DNA from: Alcanivorax nanhaiticus
Lineage (GTDB): Bacteria; Pseudomonadota; Gammaproteobacteria; Pseudomonadales; Alcanivoracaceae
DNA length: 64,000 bases
NCBI RefSeq assembly: GCF_000756665.1
Contig: NZ_ARXV01000014.1
Coordinates: 43,938 to 107,937, forward strand
Direction: 5' to 3'
Shown: in pieces, positions 51,923-61,202 of the stretch
Layout of the letters: the number at the start of each line of letters is the position of its first letter
Position numbering within the stretch: the first letter of the stretch is position 1
Translations under genes and position numbers: made by a program
The notes under the pieces: generated by a model
Database searches by the model: none
What the model was told of the DNA's origin: nothing
Seen by the model: only the letters and a program-made list of their open reading frames with translations

Positions 51923-52638
51923 CCCAGCCAGGCCCACAGTGCCGCCAGCAATGCTACGGGTGCCGTTTCTGCACGCAGCACACGCTCACCCAACGCGAAC
52001 GGAGTAAATCCGGCCTCCTGTGCCATCGCCAGCTCTTCCTCCGAGAACCCCCCTTCAGGGCCAGTCAGCAACACCAGCGATTCGCCCCGGGTCAGCACCG
52101 CTGGATCGAACGCCTTTTCACCGGGATGGGCAATCAGCTTGCCTGCTGGCAACGCACTGCCCAACCAGCTTTTCAGATTTTCCACCCCGCAAACGGTGGG
52201 AGGAATGTTCAGCCCGCACTGCTCGCAGGCACTGATGGCAATGGCCTGCCATTGGCCCAGCTTCTTGTCGGCACGCTCGCCTTTCAGGCGCACCTCACAG
52301 CGTTCCGTATCCAGCACCACGATCTTTGCCGCCCCCATTTCGGTGGCCTTCTGGATCGCGTAATCCATGCGATCGCCCTTGATCATGGGCAAGGCCACGG
52401 TGACGGACAGCGGCGGGGTGCGGTTAGCTTCGTTAAAGGCCAGCAACTCCACAGTGACCGACTTCTTGGTGATCGTGTCAATACGCGCCTGCCATTCCCC
52501 ACCGCGACCGTTAAAGACCTCAATGGCATCGCCTTCTGCCATACGCAGCACCTTGCCAATATGGTGGCTGGCGGCCGCACCCAGTTCCACTAGCTGGTCG
52601 GACTGAAATTCCTGATCATCAAAAAAACGGCGAGACAT
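51919..52638 (-). CDS. rsmE: 16S rRNA (uracil1498-N3)-methyltransferase
   Basis: 239 residues: N-terminal PUA-like domain (MSRRFFDDQEFQSDQLVELGAAASHHIGKVLRMAEGD) and SPOUT domain with the knot motif VLLTGPEGGFSEEELAMAQEAGF and LGERVLRAETAPVALLAAL. Methylates U1498 of 16S rRNA. GGAG before the ATG at 52638; the longer frame upstream is not conserved. Confidence 0.94.
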   Translation of the reverse strand: MSRRFFDDQEFQSDQLVELGAAASHHIGKVLRMAEGDAIEVFNGRGGEWQARIDTITKKSVTVELLAFNEANRTPPLSVTVALPMIKGDRMDYAIQKATEMGAAKIVVLDTERCEVRLKGERADKKLGQWQAIAISACEQCGLNIPPTVCGVENLKSWLGSALPAGKLIAHPGEKAFDPAVLTRGESLVLLTGPEGGFSEEELAMAQEAGFTPFALGERVLRAETAPVALLAALWAWLG

Positions 52639-52734
52639 GCTTGCTCCAATCAATCCGGGATGTCGCAACAAAAGCAAAAGGCTACCATAGCCAGGCGTTA
52701 ACGCCTTCCGAGAATCTTGCTGTGGAAAACCGCC

Positions 52735-53721
52735 ATGGGTGAAATCCTTCATTCTTCTTTTCGTGCACCCCTCTGGTTGCGCAACCCTCACCTGCAAACC
52801 CTGTGGGGACCGCTGGGACGCAAACTGCCTGAGGTGCAACGCCAGCAAGAGCGTCTGGAACTCCCGGACGGCGATTACCTGCAGCTGGACTGGGCGGGAC
52901 CGGATCGGCGCCCCGGCCAGTTAACCGTGATCCTGTTGCATGGCCTGTCCGGCTGCAGCGACTCTCATTACATGCGTGGTTTCCAGAAAACCTTTGCCGA
53001 TGCCGGCATCCGTTCCGTGGCCATCAACAGCCGTGGCGCCAAACAACCCAACGACACCGCACTGTGTTATCACGCCGGGGAAACCGACGACGTGGACGCG
53101 GTGATTGAGCATGTCTTTCATCAAGACCCCACCGGCCACCGACTCGCCATTGGCGTTTCCCTGGGCGGCAGCCGCCTGCTCAACTGGTTGGCTCACCGGG
53201 ACAGTGGCCGTCTGAGTGGCGTCGCCACCGTGTGTTCACCCCTGCGGCTGGATATTTGCGCCAACCGCCTGGATCGTGGCCTGTCGCGGATGTATCGCCA
53301 ACATCTGATCAAGGCGCTACTGGAAAACTTTGCCAGCAAGAAGCGACACCTGGATCAGGTCAACCCTCCCGAGGCCAAACGCCTTTATCGACTGGACATG
53401 ACCGGCATCCGCTCGTTCTGGCGCTATGACGACCAGATCATCGCGCCCCTGTACGGTTTTCGCGGTGCCAGCCACTACTATGCGGAATGCTCCGCCGGGC
53501 CGCGATTACTGCAGGTTCGCACCCCCACCTTGATCCTGCAGAATCTGGATGATCCGTTCATGACCCCGGCCACCCTGCCACGCCATCAGGAATTGGGGCC
53601 GGCGGTGACACTGGAAGTCAGCCGCCATGGCGGCCACGTGGGTTTCATCGGGGACGCAGACAACCGCTACTGGCTGGAACAGCGTTTGCTGGCATTTGTG
53701 CAGGGGTATGGGTTTCGGTAG
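52735..53721 (+). CDS. YheT-type alpha/beta hydrolase
   Basis: 328 residues. The family start RAPLWLRNPHLQTLWGPL, the oxyanion LLHGLSGCSDSHY, the nucleophile elbow GVSLGGSRLLNW and the catalytic His in SRHGGHVGF are present. YheT/embryogenesis-associated EMB8-like hydrolases probably act on esters or lipids. It is divergent from rsmE with about 100 bp between and converges on the TetR gene. Confidence 0.88.
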   Translation: MGEILHSSFRAPLWLRNPHLQTLWGPLGRKLPEVQRQQERLELPDGDYLQLDWAGPDRRPGQLTVILLHGLSGCSDSHYMRGFQKTFADAGIRSVAINSRGAKQPNDTALCYHAGETDDVDAVIEHVFHQDPTGHRLAIGVSLGGSRLLNWLAHRDSGRLSGVATVCSPLRLDICANRLDRGLSRMYRQHLIKALLENFASKKRHLDQVNPPEAKRLYRLDMTGIRSFWRYDDQIIAPLYGFRGASHYYAECSAGPRLLQVRTPTLILQNLDDPFMTPATLPRHQELGPAVTLEVSRHGGHVGFIGDADNRYWLEQRLLAFVQGYGFR

Positions 53722-53779
53722 GTCTGCACCCTGAGCGAGTGCTGCTCGCCTTTCTCCAGCGGTGACGTGAACGTGGGAG

Positions 53780-54481
53780 TCAGCCCGTCTTCACCGCTGC
53801 GGCAGCCGTCTGCTGGACCAACAGCAGGGTAGGGCTGCTGTCCGGTGAGCGATAGCGGGCCTTCATTTCTTCCAGGTGATCCAGGGCTTCACCACGCACA
53901 AAAGGTTCTTCCAGACAGATAATCTGATAGATGCCATGGCGCATCAGGCTTTCATCCAGCACCTCGTTATCAGCCGCATCCGGGCGCAAGGCATGGACCA
54001 GCGGCGCCCAGGACGACATCAACACCCAGGTGTTAACCAGTAACCCTTCCAGCTGATCATCACTCATTTCCAGGATGCCACTGCTGCGCAATTCACTGTA
54101 GATGATGGTGCCACGCTCCACCACGCGCTCCACAAACAGGCGATAAGCCGCTGCCAGTGTCGCATCCGCATTCAGCAGGTGGGACAGGTCGCGGTGAAAG
54201 AAGCGGTACTGCCACATGGAGGCCAGCAGCCCCTCAAAGTAATAGACCTTCACCTTCCATGTCAGCGGGCCTTGGGGCTCCTCCAGCAGGGTCAGCAGAT
54301 TCTGCTGATAGCGCTCGAACAGGGCCGCCACAATCACCCCCTTATTACGGAAATGGTAATAGAGGTTTCCCGGGCTGATACCCATGGCCTCGGCAATGTG
54401 ATTGGTGGTCACATTGCGCTCTCCCTGCTTGTTGAACAGGGCCAGGCTGGTGTCGAGAATCTTCTGCTTGGTGCTGGTCAT
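53780..54481 (-). CDS. TetR-family transcriptional regulator
   Basis: 233 residues. The N-terminal DNA-binding domain reads QKILDTSLALFNKQGERNVTTNHIAEAMGISPGNLYYHFRNKGVIVAALFERY. The C-terminal ligand domain belongs to the type with FHRDLSHLLNAD. Start at 54481; the longer frame crosses the operator. Divergent from the aldehyde dehydrogenase gene, which with the GMC genes is the likely regulon; fatty aldehydes, alcohols or acyl-CoA are plausible ligands. Confidence 0.88.
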   Translation of the reverse strand: MTSTKQKILDTSLALFNKQGERNVTTNHIAEAMGISPGNLYYHFRNKGVIVAALFERYQQNLLTLLEEPQGPLTWKVKVYYFEGLLASMWQYRFFHRDLSHLLNADATLAAAYRLFVERVVERGTIIYSELRSSGILEMSDDQLEGLLVNTWVLMSSWAPLVHALRPDAADNEVLDESLMRHGIYQIICLEEPFVRGEALDHLEEMKARYRSPDSSPTLLLVQQTAAAAVKTG

Positions 54482-54523
54482 TTTGAGACAACTGTTGTGT
54501 TTTTGATACGCCGTGTTGACTCC

Positions 54524-54539
54524 TAGAGTAATTACTCTA
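54524..54539. promoter_or_regulatory. TetR operator candidate and divergent promoter
   Basis: TAGAGTAATTACTCTA is a perfect 16-bp palindrome 43 bp upstream of the TetR start and 93 bp before the dehydrogenase start. A TTGACT box (54516-54521) overlaps its left flank, so binding would block transcription. Confidence 0.65.
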
Positions 54540-54631
54540 AAAATCACTATCAAGGCTAATTTATGAGCAGTGCACTCGCGTGCCTGCCAGCCGCTATCTT
54601 ACACAACAAACAGACTCGGGAGGCGAGGACC

Positions 54632-56074
54632 ATGGTCGCCGAAGTGAAAGAGCTACATCAAAGCAATACCGAAATCGAGCGCATGCAGCGTATTTTTGCC
54701 GCTCAGAAAGCCGCGTTCCGCCAGCACCCTTACCCAACGGCAGAGCAGCGCATCGAGCTGATCAACCGTCTTCGCCCCCTGCTGGCAAACCATGCGGATG
54801 ACTGGGTTCAGGTGATCAATGAGGACTTCACCAACCGCGCCGCCGACGAAACCCGACTGGCGGAAATCCTGATCACCCTGGAAGGCCTCAAATACACCAC
54901 CAAGAAACTGCGCAAGTGGATGAAGCCCAGCAAGCGCAGCGTCAGCGCCCTGAGCTGGCCCGGCAAGACCTGGGTGGAATACCAGCCGCTGGGCGTGGTG
55001 GGTGTTATTGTGCCCTGGAACTACCCGATCCAGCTGGCCGTAGTGCCGATCATCACCGCACTGGCCGCCGGTAACCGGGTGATGGTGAAGATGAGTGAAG
55101 CCACCCCGAAAGCCGGTGCGCTGCTGGAAAAACTGATTGGCGAAACCTTCCCGGAAGACCAGGTCGCCATCTTCAATGGTGAGGTGGAAGTGGGCCAAGC
55201 CTTCTCCCAGCTGCCGTTTGACCACCTCCTGTTCACCGGCTCCACTGCCGTCGGCCGTCACATCATGCGCGCCGCTGCTGATAACCTGACCCCGGTAACC
55301 CTGGAGCTGGGCGGCAAGAGCCCCTGCATCATTGGTCAGGACTTCCCGATGAAGGATGCCTGCGAGCGCATCGCCTTCGGCAAGTGTCTGAACTCCGGCC
55401 AAACCTGTGTGGCCCCGGATTACATCCTCTGCCCGGAAAACCGGGTGCAGGAATTCGTGGAGGCCTGGCGTGCCCAGGTGACCCAGTCCTATCCGACCAT
55501 GCTCAACAACCCGGACTTCACCGCCATCGTCAACGGTCGCCAGCAGCAGCGTCTGCTCGGCTATCTCAAGGATGCCCGCGAGAAGGGCGCCGAGGTGATC
55601 GAGATCAACCCGGCCAATGAGGACTTCAGCAACAGCCAGAAGATCCCGCATACCCTGGTGCTGAATGTCACCGACGACATGCAGATTGCCAAGGACGAGA
55701 TCTTCGGGCCGCTGATGATTGTGGTGCCCTACAAAACTCTGGACGACGCCATCGAGTACGTGAATGAACGCCCGCGTCCGCTGGCCCTTTACTACTTCGA
55801 CTGGAACAGCACTAACGGCGACCATGTCCTGAAGAACACCCACTCTGGTGGTGTGTGCATCAACGACACCATTTCCCATGTGGGTGTGGATGACATTCCG
55901 TTCGGCGGTATCGGTGATTCCGGCATGGGTGCTTACCATGGCCCCGAGGGCTTCAAAACCCTGTCCAAAGCCAAGGGCATCTACAAGAAGGGCAAGTTCA
56001 ATGCGACCCGCTTTATCCTGCCCCCCTATGGCCGCGGCATGCACAAACTGATTCAAAAACATATGATCAAGTAA
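54632..56074 (+). CDS. Aldehyde dehydrogenase (coniferyl/fatty aldehyde type)
   Basis: 480 residues. Catalytic Cys259 (LNSGQTCVAPDY) and general base Glu225 (TLELGGKSP), cofactor-binding segments PWNYPIQLAVVPIITALAAGN and FTGSTAVGRHIM. The short C-terminus with RFILPPYGRGMHKL is of the coniferyl-aldehyde dehydrogenase subfamily, which also includes fatty aldehyde dehydrogenases of alkane degraders. Context (two alcohol oxidoreductases, TetR) supports oxidation of medium or long-chain aldehydes to acids. The GAGG before 54632 sets the start. Confidence 0.9.
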   Translation: MVAEVKELHQSNTEIERMQRIFAAQKAAFRQHPYPTAEQRIELINRLRPLLANHADDWVQVINEDFTNRAADETRLAEILITLEGLKYTTKKLRKWMKPSKRSVSALSWPGKTWVEYQPLGVVGVIVPWNYPIQLAVVPIITALAAGNRVMVKMSEATPKAGALLEKLIGETFPEDQVAIFNGEVEVGQAFSQLPFDHLLFTGSTAVGRHIMRAAADNLTPVTLELGGKSPCIIGQDFPMKDACERIAFGKCLNSGQTCVAPDYILCPENRVQEFVEAWRAQVTQSYPTMLNNPDFTAIVNGRQQQRLLGYLKDAREKGAEVIEINPANEDFSNSQKIPHTLVLNVTDDMQIAKDEIFGPLMIVVPYKTLDDAIEYVNERPRPLALYYFDWNSTNGDHVLKNTHSGGVCINDTISHVGVDDIPFGGIGDSGMGAYHGPEGFKTLSKAKGIYKKGKFNATRFILPPYGRGMHKLIQKHMIK

Positions 56075-56080
56075 GACCCA

Positions 56081-56115
56081 CCCGTCACCGCTGCTACCCG
56101 GCGGCCGGTGACGGG
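56081..56115 (+). other. Intercistronic hairpin between aldehyde dehydrogenase and small subunit genes
   Basis: Perfect 10-bp stem CCCGTCACCG/CGGTGACGGG (56081-56090, 56106-56115) with a 15-base loop and no T-run. It is more likely an mRNA-stabilising or attenuating structure than a terminator. Confidence 0.5.
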
Positions 56116-56176
56116 ACGCCCTGCCTTTCGCAGGCGGCAGGTTGGCTACACAGACAAAACAAGAAAAGGACACCCT

Positions 56177-56713
56177 ATGGATCAGGGAATTAACCGACGC
56201 GGCTTTCTCAAGCTGGGTGCGGCAGGCAGTGCCTTACTGGCTACCGGTTCCAGCCTGGCGCTGCTGACCGGCTGCTCCAGCAACACCGAAGGCCCCGCTG
56301 AGGGCTACCGTTATTTCCGTCAACAGGACGTGGAATTGCTGACCCCGCTAGTGGGCGCAGTTCTCGGTCCAGCTCTGACCGCTGCAGGCGCAACCGCCGC
56401 CGACGGCATGAAGGCCTACGACGACCTGCTTGAAGGGGCCATGCCCGGCACCCGCGACACCCTTTTCCAGCTACTCGATCTGATGCAGCTCGGTGCAGCT
56501 CGCTGGTTCCTGACTGGCAGCTGGGCCCACTTCGCGGAACAAAGCGAAGAACAACTGCAACAGACCCTGGCAGACTGGTCAGCCAAGACAAATGGCATTG
56601 CCCGCATGGCCTTCAAAGGCCTGACCCAGCCCATGTTCATGGCCTGGTATGTCAAACCCGCCGCCGCCAAGAGCACCGGTTACCCCGGCCCTCCCATGCA
56701 TGTGACGGCCTGA
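56177..56713 (+). CDS. Tat-exported small subunit of GMC alcohol dehydrogenase (copy 1)
   Basis: 178 residues. Twin-arginine signal INRRGFLKLGAAGSALLATG, with a lipobox-like LLTGC at about 28-32. The mature part is helical (LLDLMQLGAARWFLTGSWAHFAEQ, GYPGPP near the end), like the small subunits of membrane-bound gluconate or sorbitol-type GMC dehydrogenases. It probably carries the downstream GMC protein, which has no signal peptide, through the Tat pathway. AAAGGA before the ATG at 56177. Confidence 0.8.
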   Translation: MDQGINRRGFLKLGAAGSALLATGSSLALLTGCSSNTEGPAEGYRYFRQQDVELLTPLVGAVLGPALTAAGATAADGMKAYDDLLEGAMPGTRDTLFQLLDLMQLGAARWFLTGSWAHFAEQSEEQLQQTLADWSAKTNGIARMAFKGLTQPMFMAWYVKPAAAKSTGYPGPPMHVTA

Positions 56714-56750
56714 CTCGCTGACGCGCCCCCAACAAGAACAAGGAATTGTC

Positions 56751-58364
56751 ATGCAGGACCTGACAACGCTGCAGATCAAGGTACAAGACCCGTGGAAAAA
56801 CCCCACGGATAACGGCTGGGACGTGATCGACGGCCGCACCATTACTGACAACCGCACCCTGGAAGCGGATGTCATCATCGTCGGCAGTGGTGCTGGCGGT
56901 GGAGTAAGCGCAGAAATTCTCAGCCAGCGAGGCCTCAAGGTGATCGTGCTGGAAGCCGCCAAGCTGAAAACCTCTGACCAGTTCAACATGGACGAGGGCG
57001 AAGCCTATCGCGACCTGTATCAGGAAGGCGCCATGCGGGCCACCAAGGACGCCGGCATGACCATCCTGCAAGGCAGGGCAGTGGGCGGTACCACGGTGGT
57101 GAACTGGACCAGCTCTTTCCGTACGCCCCATGAGACCCTGAATTTCTGGCGTGATCAGTACGCCGTGGAAGGCCTCAGCCGCAAAGAACTGGACCCCTGG
57201 TTTGCGGCAATGGAAAAGCGCCTCAATATCGAAAAATGGCTGATGCCCCCCAACGCCAACAACGATGTGCTCAAGCGCGGCTGCGATGCGCTCGGCTGGC
57301 ACACCGAGGTCATTCCCCGCAACGTGAGCGGCTGCTGGAATATCGGCTATTGCGGCATGGGCTGCCCCACCAATGCCAAGCAATCCATGCTGGTGACCAC
57401 CCTGCCAGGTGCACTCAGCAGTGGCGCCACCCTGATTCACAGTGTGCAGGCCGACACCCTGATCATCGAAGGTGACAAGGTGACCGGAGTGAATGCCCGT
57501 CCGCTAAAGGACGACAAGACCCCCACCGGTGCCAGCCTTACCCTCAAGGCCCGTGCCGTGATCACGTCTGGCGGCAGCATGCAGAGCCCGGCCCTGCTGA
57601 TGCGCTCCAACGCCCCGGACCCCCATGGCCTGGTAGGCACCCGTACCTTCCTGCACCCGACCAACTTTGCCTATGGCATCTTCGACAAAGAAATCGCGCC
57701 TTACTACGGCGCTCCCCAGTCAATGTACTCCGACGAGTTTGTGTTCAAGGAAGGGGTGGACGGCCCGGCCGGCTTCAAGCTGGAAATGATGCCCATGCAT
57801 CCCGGTCTCAACACCGCACTGGTGGGTGGCTATGGCGCCAGTGCTTTTGATCAGGCCAAGCGCCTGCCGAACCTGGCGGGCTCCATTGCGCTTCTGCGCG
57901 ATGGTTTCCATGAAGACAGCCAGGGCGGCAAAGTAGAGCTCCGCGACAACGGCGAGCCTCTGCTGGATTACCCGGTCAACGAATATCTGCTGGAAGGGAC
58001 CAAACGGGCCCACCTGACCATGCTGGAAATGCAGTTTGCGGCGGGGGCAAAAGAAGTCCGCCCTGGCCATGCCCATGCGCCGTACTACAAGAACTGGAAA
58101 GAAGCCCGTGCCGGTGTAGAGAATCTGGAATACGCACCGACCATCACCGGTCTGGGCAGCGCCCATGTCATGGGCGGTCTGACCATGGGCCAGGATGACA
58201 GCCGCTGTACCGTGAATAGCGATGGCAGTTACAAGCACCTCAGCGGGCTGTATGTGATTGATGGCTCAGTATTCCCCACCAGCCTCGGGGTCAACCCGCA
58301 GCTGACCATCTATGGCATGAGCGCCCGCAATGCCACCCGATTGGCAGAAAAGCTGATGGCATGA
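56751..58364 (+). CDS. GMC oxidoreductase, long-chain alcohol oxidase-like (copy 1)
   Basis: 537 residues. FAD-binding VIIVGSGAGGGVSAEIL at about 41-57, GRAVGGTTVVNW, SGGSMQSPALLMRSNAPDP, and C-terminal active-site His in LGSAHVMGG with Asn in GVNPQLTIYG. The three-Cys motif GCWNIGYCGMGCPTNAKQS (Cys195, 201, 205) resembles that of fatty alcohol oxidases (FAO-type). Predicted to oxidise aliphatic alcohols in the periplasm. No own signal peptide; 37 bp after the Tat subunit gene. Confidence 0.88.
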   Translation: MQDLTTLQIKVQDPWKNPTDNGWDVIDGRTITDNRTLEADVIIVGSGAGGGVSAEILSQRGLKVIVLEAAKLKTSDQFNMDEGEAYRDLYQEGAMRATKDAGMTILQGRAVGGTTVVNWTSSFRTPHETLNFWRDQYAVEGLSRKELDPWFAAMEKRLNIEKWLMPPNANNDVLKRGCDALGWHTEVIPRNVSGCWNIGYCGMGCPTNAKQSMLVTTLPGALSSGATLIHSVQADTLIIEGDKVTGVNARPLKDDKTPTGASLTLKARAVITSGGSMQSPALLMRSNAPDPHGLVGTRTFLHPTNFAYGIFDKEIAPYYGAPQSMYSDEFVFKEGVDGPAGFKLEMMPMHPGLNTALVGGYGASAFDQAKRLPNLAGSIALLRDGFHEDSQGGKVELRDNGEPLLDYPVNEYLLEGTKRAHLTMLEMQFAAGAKEVRPGHAHAPYYKNWKEARAGVENLEYAPTITGLGSAHVMGGLTMGQDDSRCTVNSDGSYKHLSGLYVIDGSVFPTSLGVNPQLTIYGMSARNATRLAEKLMA

Positions 58365-58403
58365 GAGTGACGGCGCCCTCCGCAGGGAGTGGCGCCACTG
58401 CGC

Positions 58404-58775
58404 TCAGCATTGATCGGGCATATACCGCATCGTCAGTGGAACCAGGTCGGAACAGCCCTGCTCGCATTCCAGCTGAACCGCTTGGCTATTGGCATCCGGC
58501 TCACCGGCCTGCCGGTACAACGTCCCGTTCAGGAATGTTCCCGGCAGGCCCGTGCACGCCAGCATCGAGTTATCCCCCATGAGAAACACACAGGGCTGGT
58601 CGGTAAACGTATGCAACCTGGAATAGTTGCTGTCGTGGGACAGGACGGTGCTGTTGATGCTCTCAAGGGACAGGTGAAACCTGGTGCCATCCTTGCTTTG
58701 CCCCTCAAGATGCCCCAATGACTCCGCAAAAACAGACGATGACACCAACAAGAAAACCGGCATCCATGCTCGCAT
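58404..58775 (-). CDS. Uncharacterised periplasmic protein
   Basis: 123 residues, signal peptide to about 18 (VSSSVFAE). The mature part has four Cys (QPCVFLMGD, ACTGLPGT, LECEQGC) which could form disulfides. Not recognised. It is antiparallel, between the two alcohol dehydrogenase cassettes. The codon usage and signal peptide support it as real. Confidence 0.6.
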   Translation of the reverse strand: MRAWMPVFLLVSSSVFAESLGHLEGQSKDGTRFHLSLESINSTVLSHDSNYSRLHTFTDQPCVFLMGDNSMLACTGLPGTFLNGTLYRQAGEPDANSQAVQLECEQGCSDLVPLTMRYMPDQC

Positions 58776-58985
58776 AACTTCTCCCTGTCATCCTTTTCTG
58801 ATCACCCTTGCCATAGTGGCAATGTAGCGCACCGTCTGGCAAGACTCGTCGCTTCTTGAACAGGCAGGCAGCCGCAAGTCAATGTCATAATCTCACCCAA
58901 TGAGACAAATCCCTCATTTTGCTTCATGCCCGACTCCGCCATATTGCATCCAGACGATTCCCATGAATAACGACGGATTCATGCC

Positions 58986-59519
58986 ATGGCTCTGGACATG
59001 CATCGACGCGACTTTCTCAAGACCGGTTTGTTTGGCTGTGCGCTACTCGCCACCGGCTCCAGCCTGGCACTGCTGAGCGGCTGCTCCAGCAACGATGGCC
59101 CGGCGGAGGGCTACCTGCACCTGCGCCAGAAGGATGTGGATCTGTTGCTACCGCTTACCGGCGTGGTGCTGGCCCAGGCGCTGAAAAAGTCCGCTGCATC
59201 TGCAGACACCGCACTGAAGGCCTATGACAAGGTGCTGGACGGCGCCATGCCCGGTACCCGCGCCACCCTGTTTCAGCTGTTCGATCTGATGCAGCTGGGT
59301 GCCGCCCGCTGGTTCATTACCGGCACCTGGGCACACTTCAACGAACAGGACAGCAAGACCCTGACACACACCCTGCAGGGCTGGTTCACGCTGGATCGCA
59401 CCCTCTCCCGCATGGCCTGGAAAGGGCTGGTGCAGCCGCTGATGTTCGCCTGGTTTGCCCAGCCGCAGGCCGGTCTGACCACGGGCTACCCCGGGCCACC
59501 ACAACGGGTCATCTCCTGA
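58986..59519 (+). CDS. Tat-exported small subunit of GMC alcohol dehydrogenase (copy 2)
   Basis: 177 residues, paralogue of the protein at 56177 (shared LLATGSSLALLSGCSSN, GAMPGTRATLFQLFDLMQLGAARWFITGTWAHF, GYPGPP). Twin-arginine HRRDFLKTG and a lipobox LSGC. The start could also be the ATG at 58998. It precedes the second GMC gene by 54 bp. Confidence 0.8.
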   Translation: MALDMHRRDFLKTGLFGCALLATGSSLALLSGCSSNDGPAEGYLHLRQKDVDLLLPLTGVVLAQALKKSAASADTALKAYDKVLDGAMPGTRATLFQLFDLMQLGAARWFITGTWAHFNEQDSKTLTHTLQGWFTLDRTLSRMAWKGLVQPLMFAWFAQPQAGLTTGYPGPPQRVIS

Positions 59520-59573
59520 CCCCTTTTCCCCTTCGCCTGACAGTACAAACCACGCGCTCGATAAGGAAACACC

Positions 59574-61184
59574 ATGCAGGATCTCAGCACCCTGAAAGTC
59601 CAGTCCAAGGATCCCTGGAAAGACCCAAAGGCCAACGGCTGGGAGGTGATCGATGGCCGTCAGGAACTCAGTGACCGCACCCTGGAAGCCGACGTGGTGA
59701 TTATTGGCAGCGGTGCCGGTGGCGGTGTCAGCGCCGAGATCCTCAGCCAGAAAGGCTTCAAGGTGATCCTGGTGGAAGCGGCCCGGTTGAAGAGCTCTGA
59801 TGAATTCAACCTGAACGAGGCCGAGGCTTATCACGACCTCTATCAGGAAGGCGGCATGCGCGCCACCAAGGACGGCACCATGTCCATCATGCAGGGGCGG
59901 GCGGTCGGCGGCACCACGGTGGTGAACTGGACCAGTTCGTTCCGCACCCCGCCGCAAACCCTGGACTTCTGGCGTGACGAGTTTGGTGTACAGGGTATGG
60001 ATGAAAACACCATGGCCCCCTGGTTTGCACAGATCGAACAGCGCCTGAAGGTCATGAAGTGGGTGGCCCACAATCGCAATAACCAGATCATGCTGGAAGC
60101 CTGCCAGTCGCTGGGCTGGCAATCCGATGCCATTCCCCGCAACGTGAGCGGTTGCTGGAACCTGGGTTACTGCGGCATGGGCTGCCCCACCAATGCCAAA
60201 CAATCCATGCTGGTGACCACCATTCCCGCCGCCCTTGATGCCGGCGCCACCCTGCTGCACAGCGCCCAGGCGGACACCCTGATTATCGAGGGCGAAAAAA
60301 TTACCGGGGTACGCATCAAGACCCTGGACGACAACAAGATTGCTACCGGTGCCACACTGACGCTGAAAGCACCCACAGTGATTGTCTCCGGTGGCTCCAT
60401 CCAGAGCCCGGCCCTGTTGTTGCGCTCCAACGTGCCGGACCCCCACGAACGGGTCGGCAAGCGCACCTTCACCCACCCCACCAGCTTTGCCTTCGGCATT
60501 TTCGACAAGGAAATCGCCCCCTATTACGGCGCGCCGCAAAGCATCTACTGCGATGAGTTCAGCCACCGGGACGGCATCGCCGGGCAAGCAGGCTACAAGA
60601 TGGAAATGATGGCCCTGCATCCCGGCATGGTCGGCGCCTTTGTGGCCGGGTTTGGCCAACAGGCCTGGGACGAAATTCTGCAGTTGCCCAACATGGGCGG
60701 CTCCATCGCCATGATCCGCGACGGCTTTCATGAACAAAGCCAGGGCGGGGCGGTGGAACTGCGCGACAACGGCGAGCCGGTACTGGATTACCCGATTAAT
60801 GACTACGTGCTGGAAGGCACCCGGCGTGCCCACTTGAGCATGGTGGAAATGTTCTTTGCCTCCGGGGCTAAAAAAGTCCGCCCCAGTCACAGCCAGGCGG
60901 ACTACTACAACAACTGGCAAGAAGCACAACTCAAGCTGGCAGCGCTGGACTATGTTCCCGTGGCCACCGGCATCGGTTGTGCTCATGTGATGGGCGGCCT
61001 GGCCATGGGCGCGGACGATAGCCGTTGCGTGGTCAACAGTGATGGTAGCTACAAGTATCTGGACGGGCTCTATGTCATGGACGGCTCGGTGTTTCCCACC
61101 AGTGTGGGAGCCAATCCACAGCTGAGTATTTACGGCGTCAGCGCTCGTAATGCCTCGTTGTTGGCGGACCGTCTCAAGGGATAA
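59574..61184 (+). CDS. GMC oxidoreductase, long-chain alcohol oxidase-like (copy 2)
   Basis: 536 residues, close paralogue of the protein at 56751: same FAD loop (VIIGSGAGGGVSAEIL), GCWNLGYCGMGCPTNAKQS, and IGCAHVMGG, GANPQLSIYG. Differences cluster around 160-175 and 320-420, which probably form the substrate channel, suggesting different alcohol specificity. Cassette duplication with its small subunit. Confidence 0.88.
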   Translation: MQDLSTLKVQSKDPWKDPKANGWEVIDGRQELSDRTLEADVVIIGSGAGGGVSAEILSQKGFKVILVEAARLKSSDEFNLNEAEAYHDLYQEGGMRATKDGTMSIMQGRAVGGTTVVNWTSSFRTPPQTLDFWRDEFGVQGMDENTMAPWFAQIEQRLKVMKWVAHNRNNQIMLEACQSLGWQSDAIPRNVSGCWNLGYCGMGCPTNAKQSMLVTTIPAALDAGATLLHSAQADTLIIEGEKITGVRIKTLDDNKIATGATLTLKAPTVIVSGGSIQSPALLLRSNVPDPHERVGKRTFTHPTSFAFGIFDKEIAPYYGAPQSIYCDEFSHRDGIAGQAGYKMEMMALHPGMVGAFVAGFGQQAWDEILQLPNMGGSIAMIRDGFHEQSQGGAVELRDNGEPVLDYPINDYVLEGTRRAHLSMVEMFFASGAKKVRPSHSQADYYNNWQEAQLKLAALDYVPVATGIGCAHVMGGLAMGADDSRCVVNSDGSYKYLDGLYVMDGSVFPTSVGANPQLSIYGVSARNASLLADRLKG

Positions 61185-61202
61185 CGAAGGGCAGGGTGGC
61201 GC

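Noticed and set aside
54653..56173. 506-codon minus-strand open frame
   Set aside because: Antisense to the aldehyde dehydrogenase gene; no recognisable domain.
59148..60986. 612-codon minus-strand open frame
   Set aside because: Antisense to the second GMC gene and its small subunit; those are clear coding genes.
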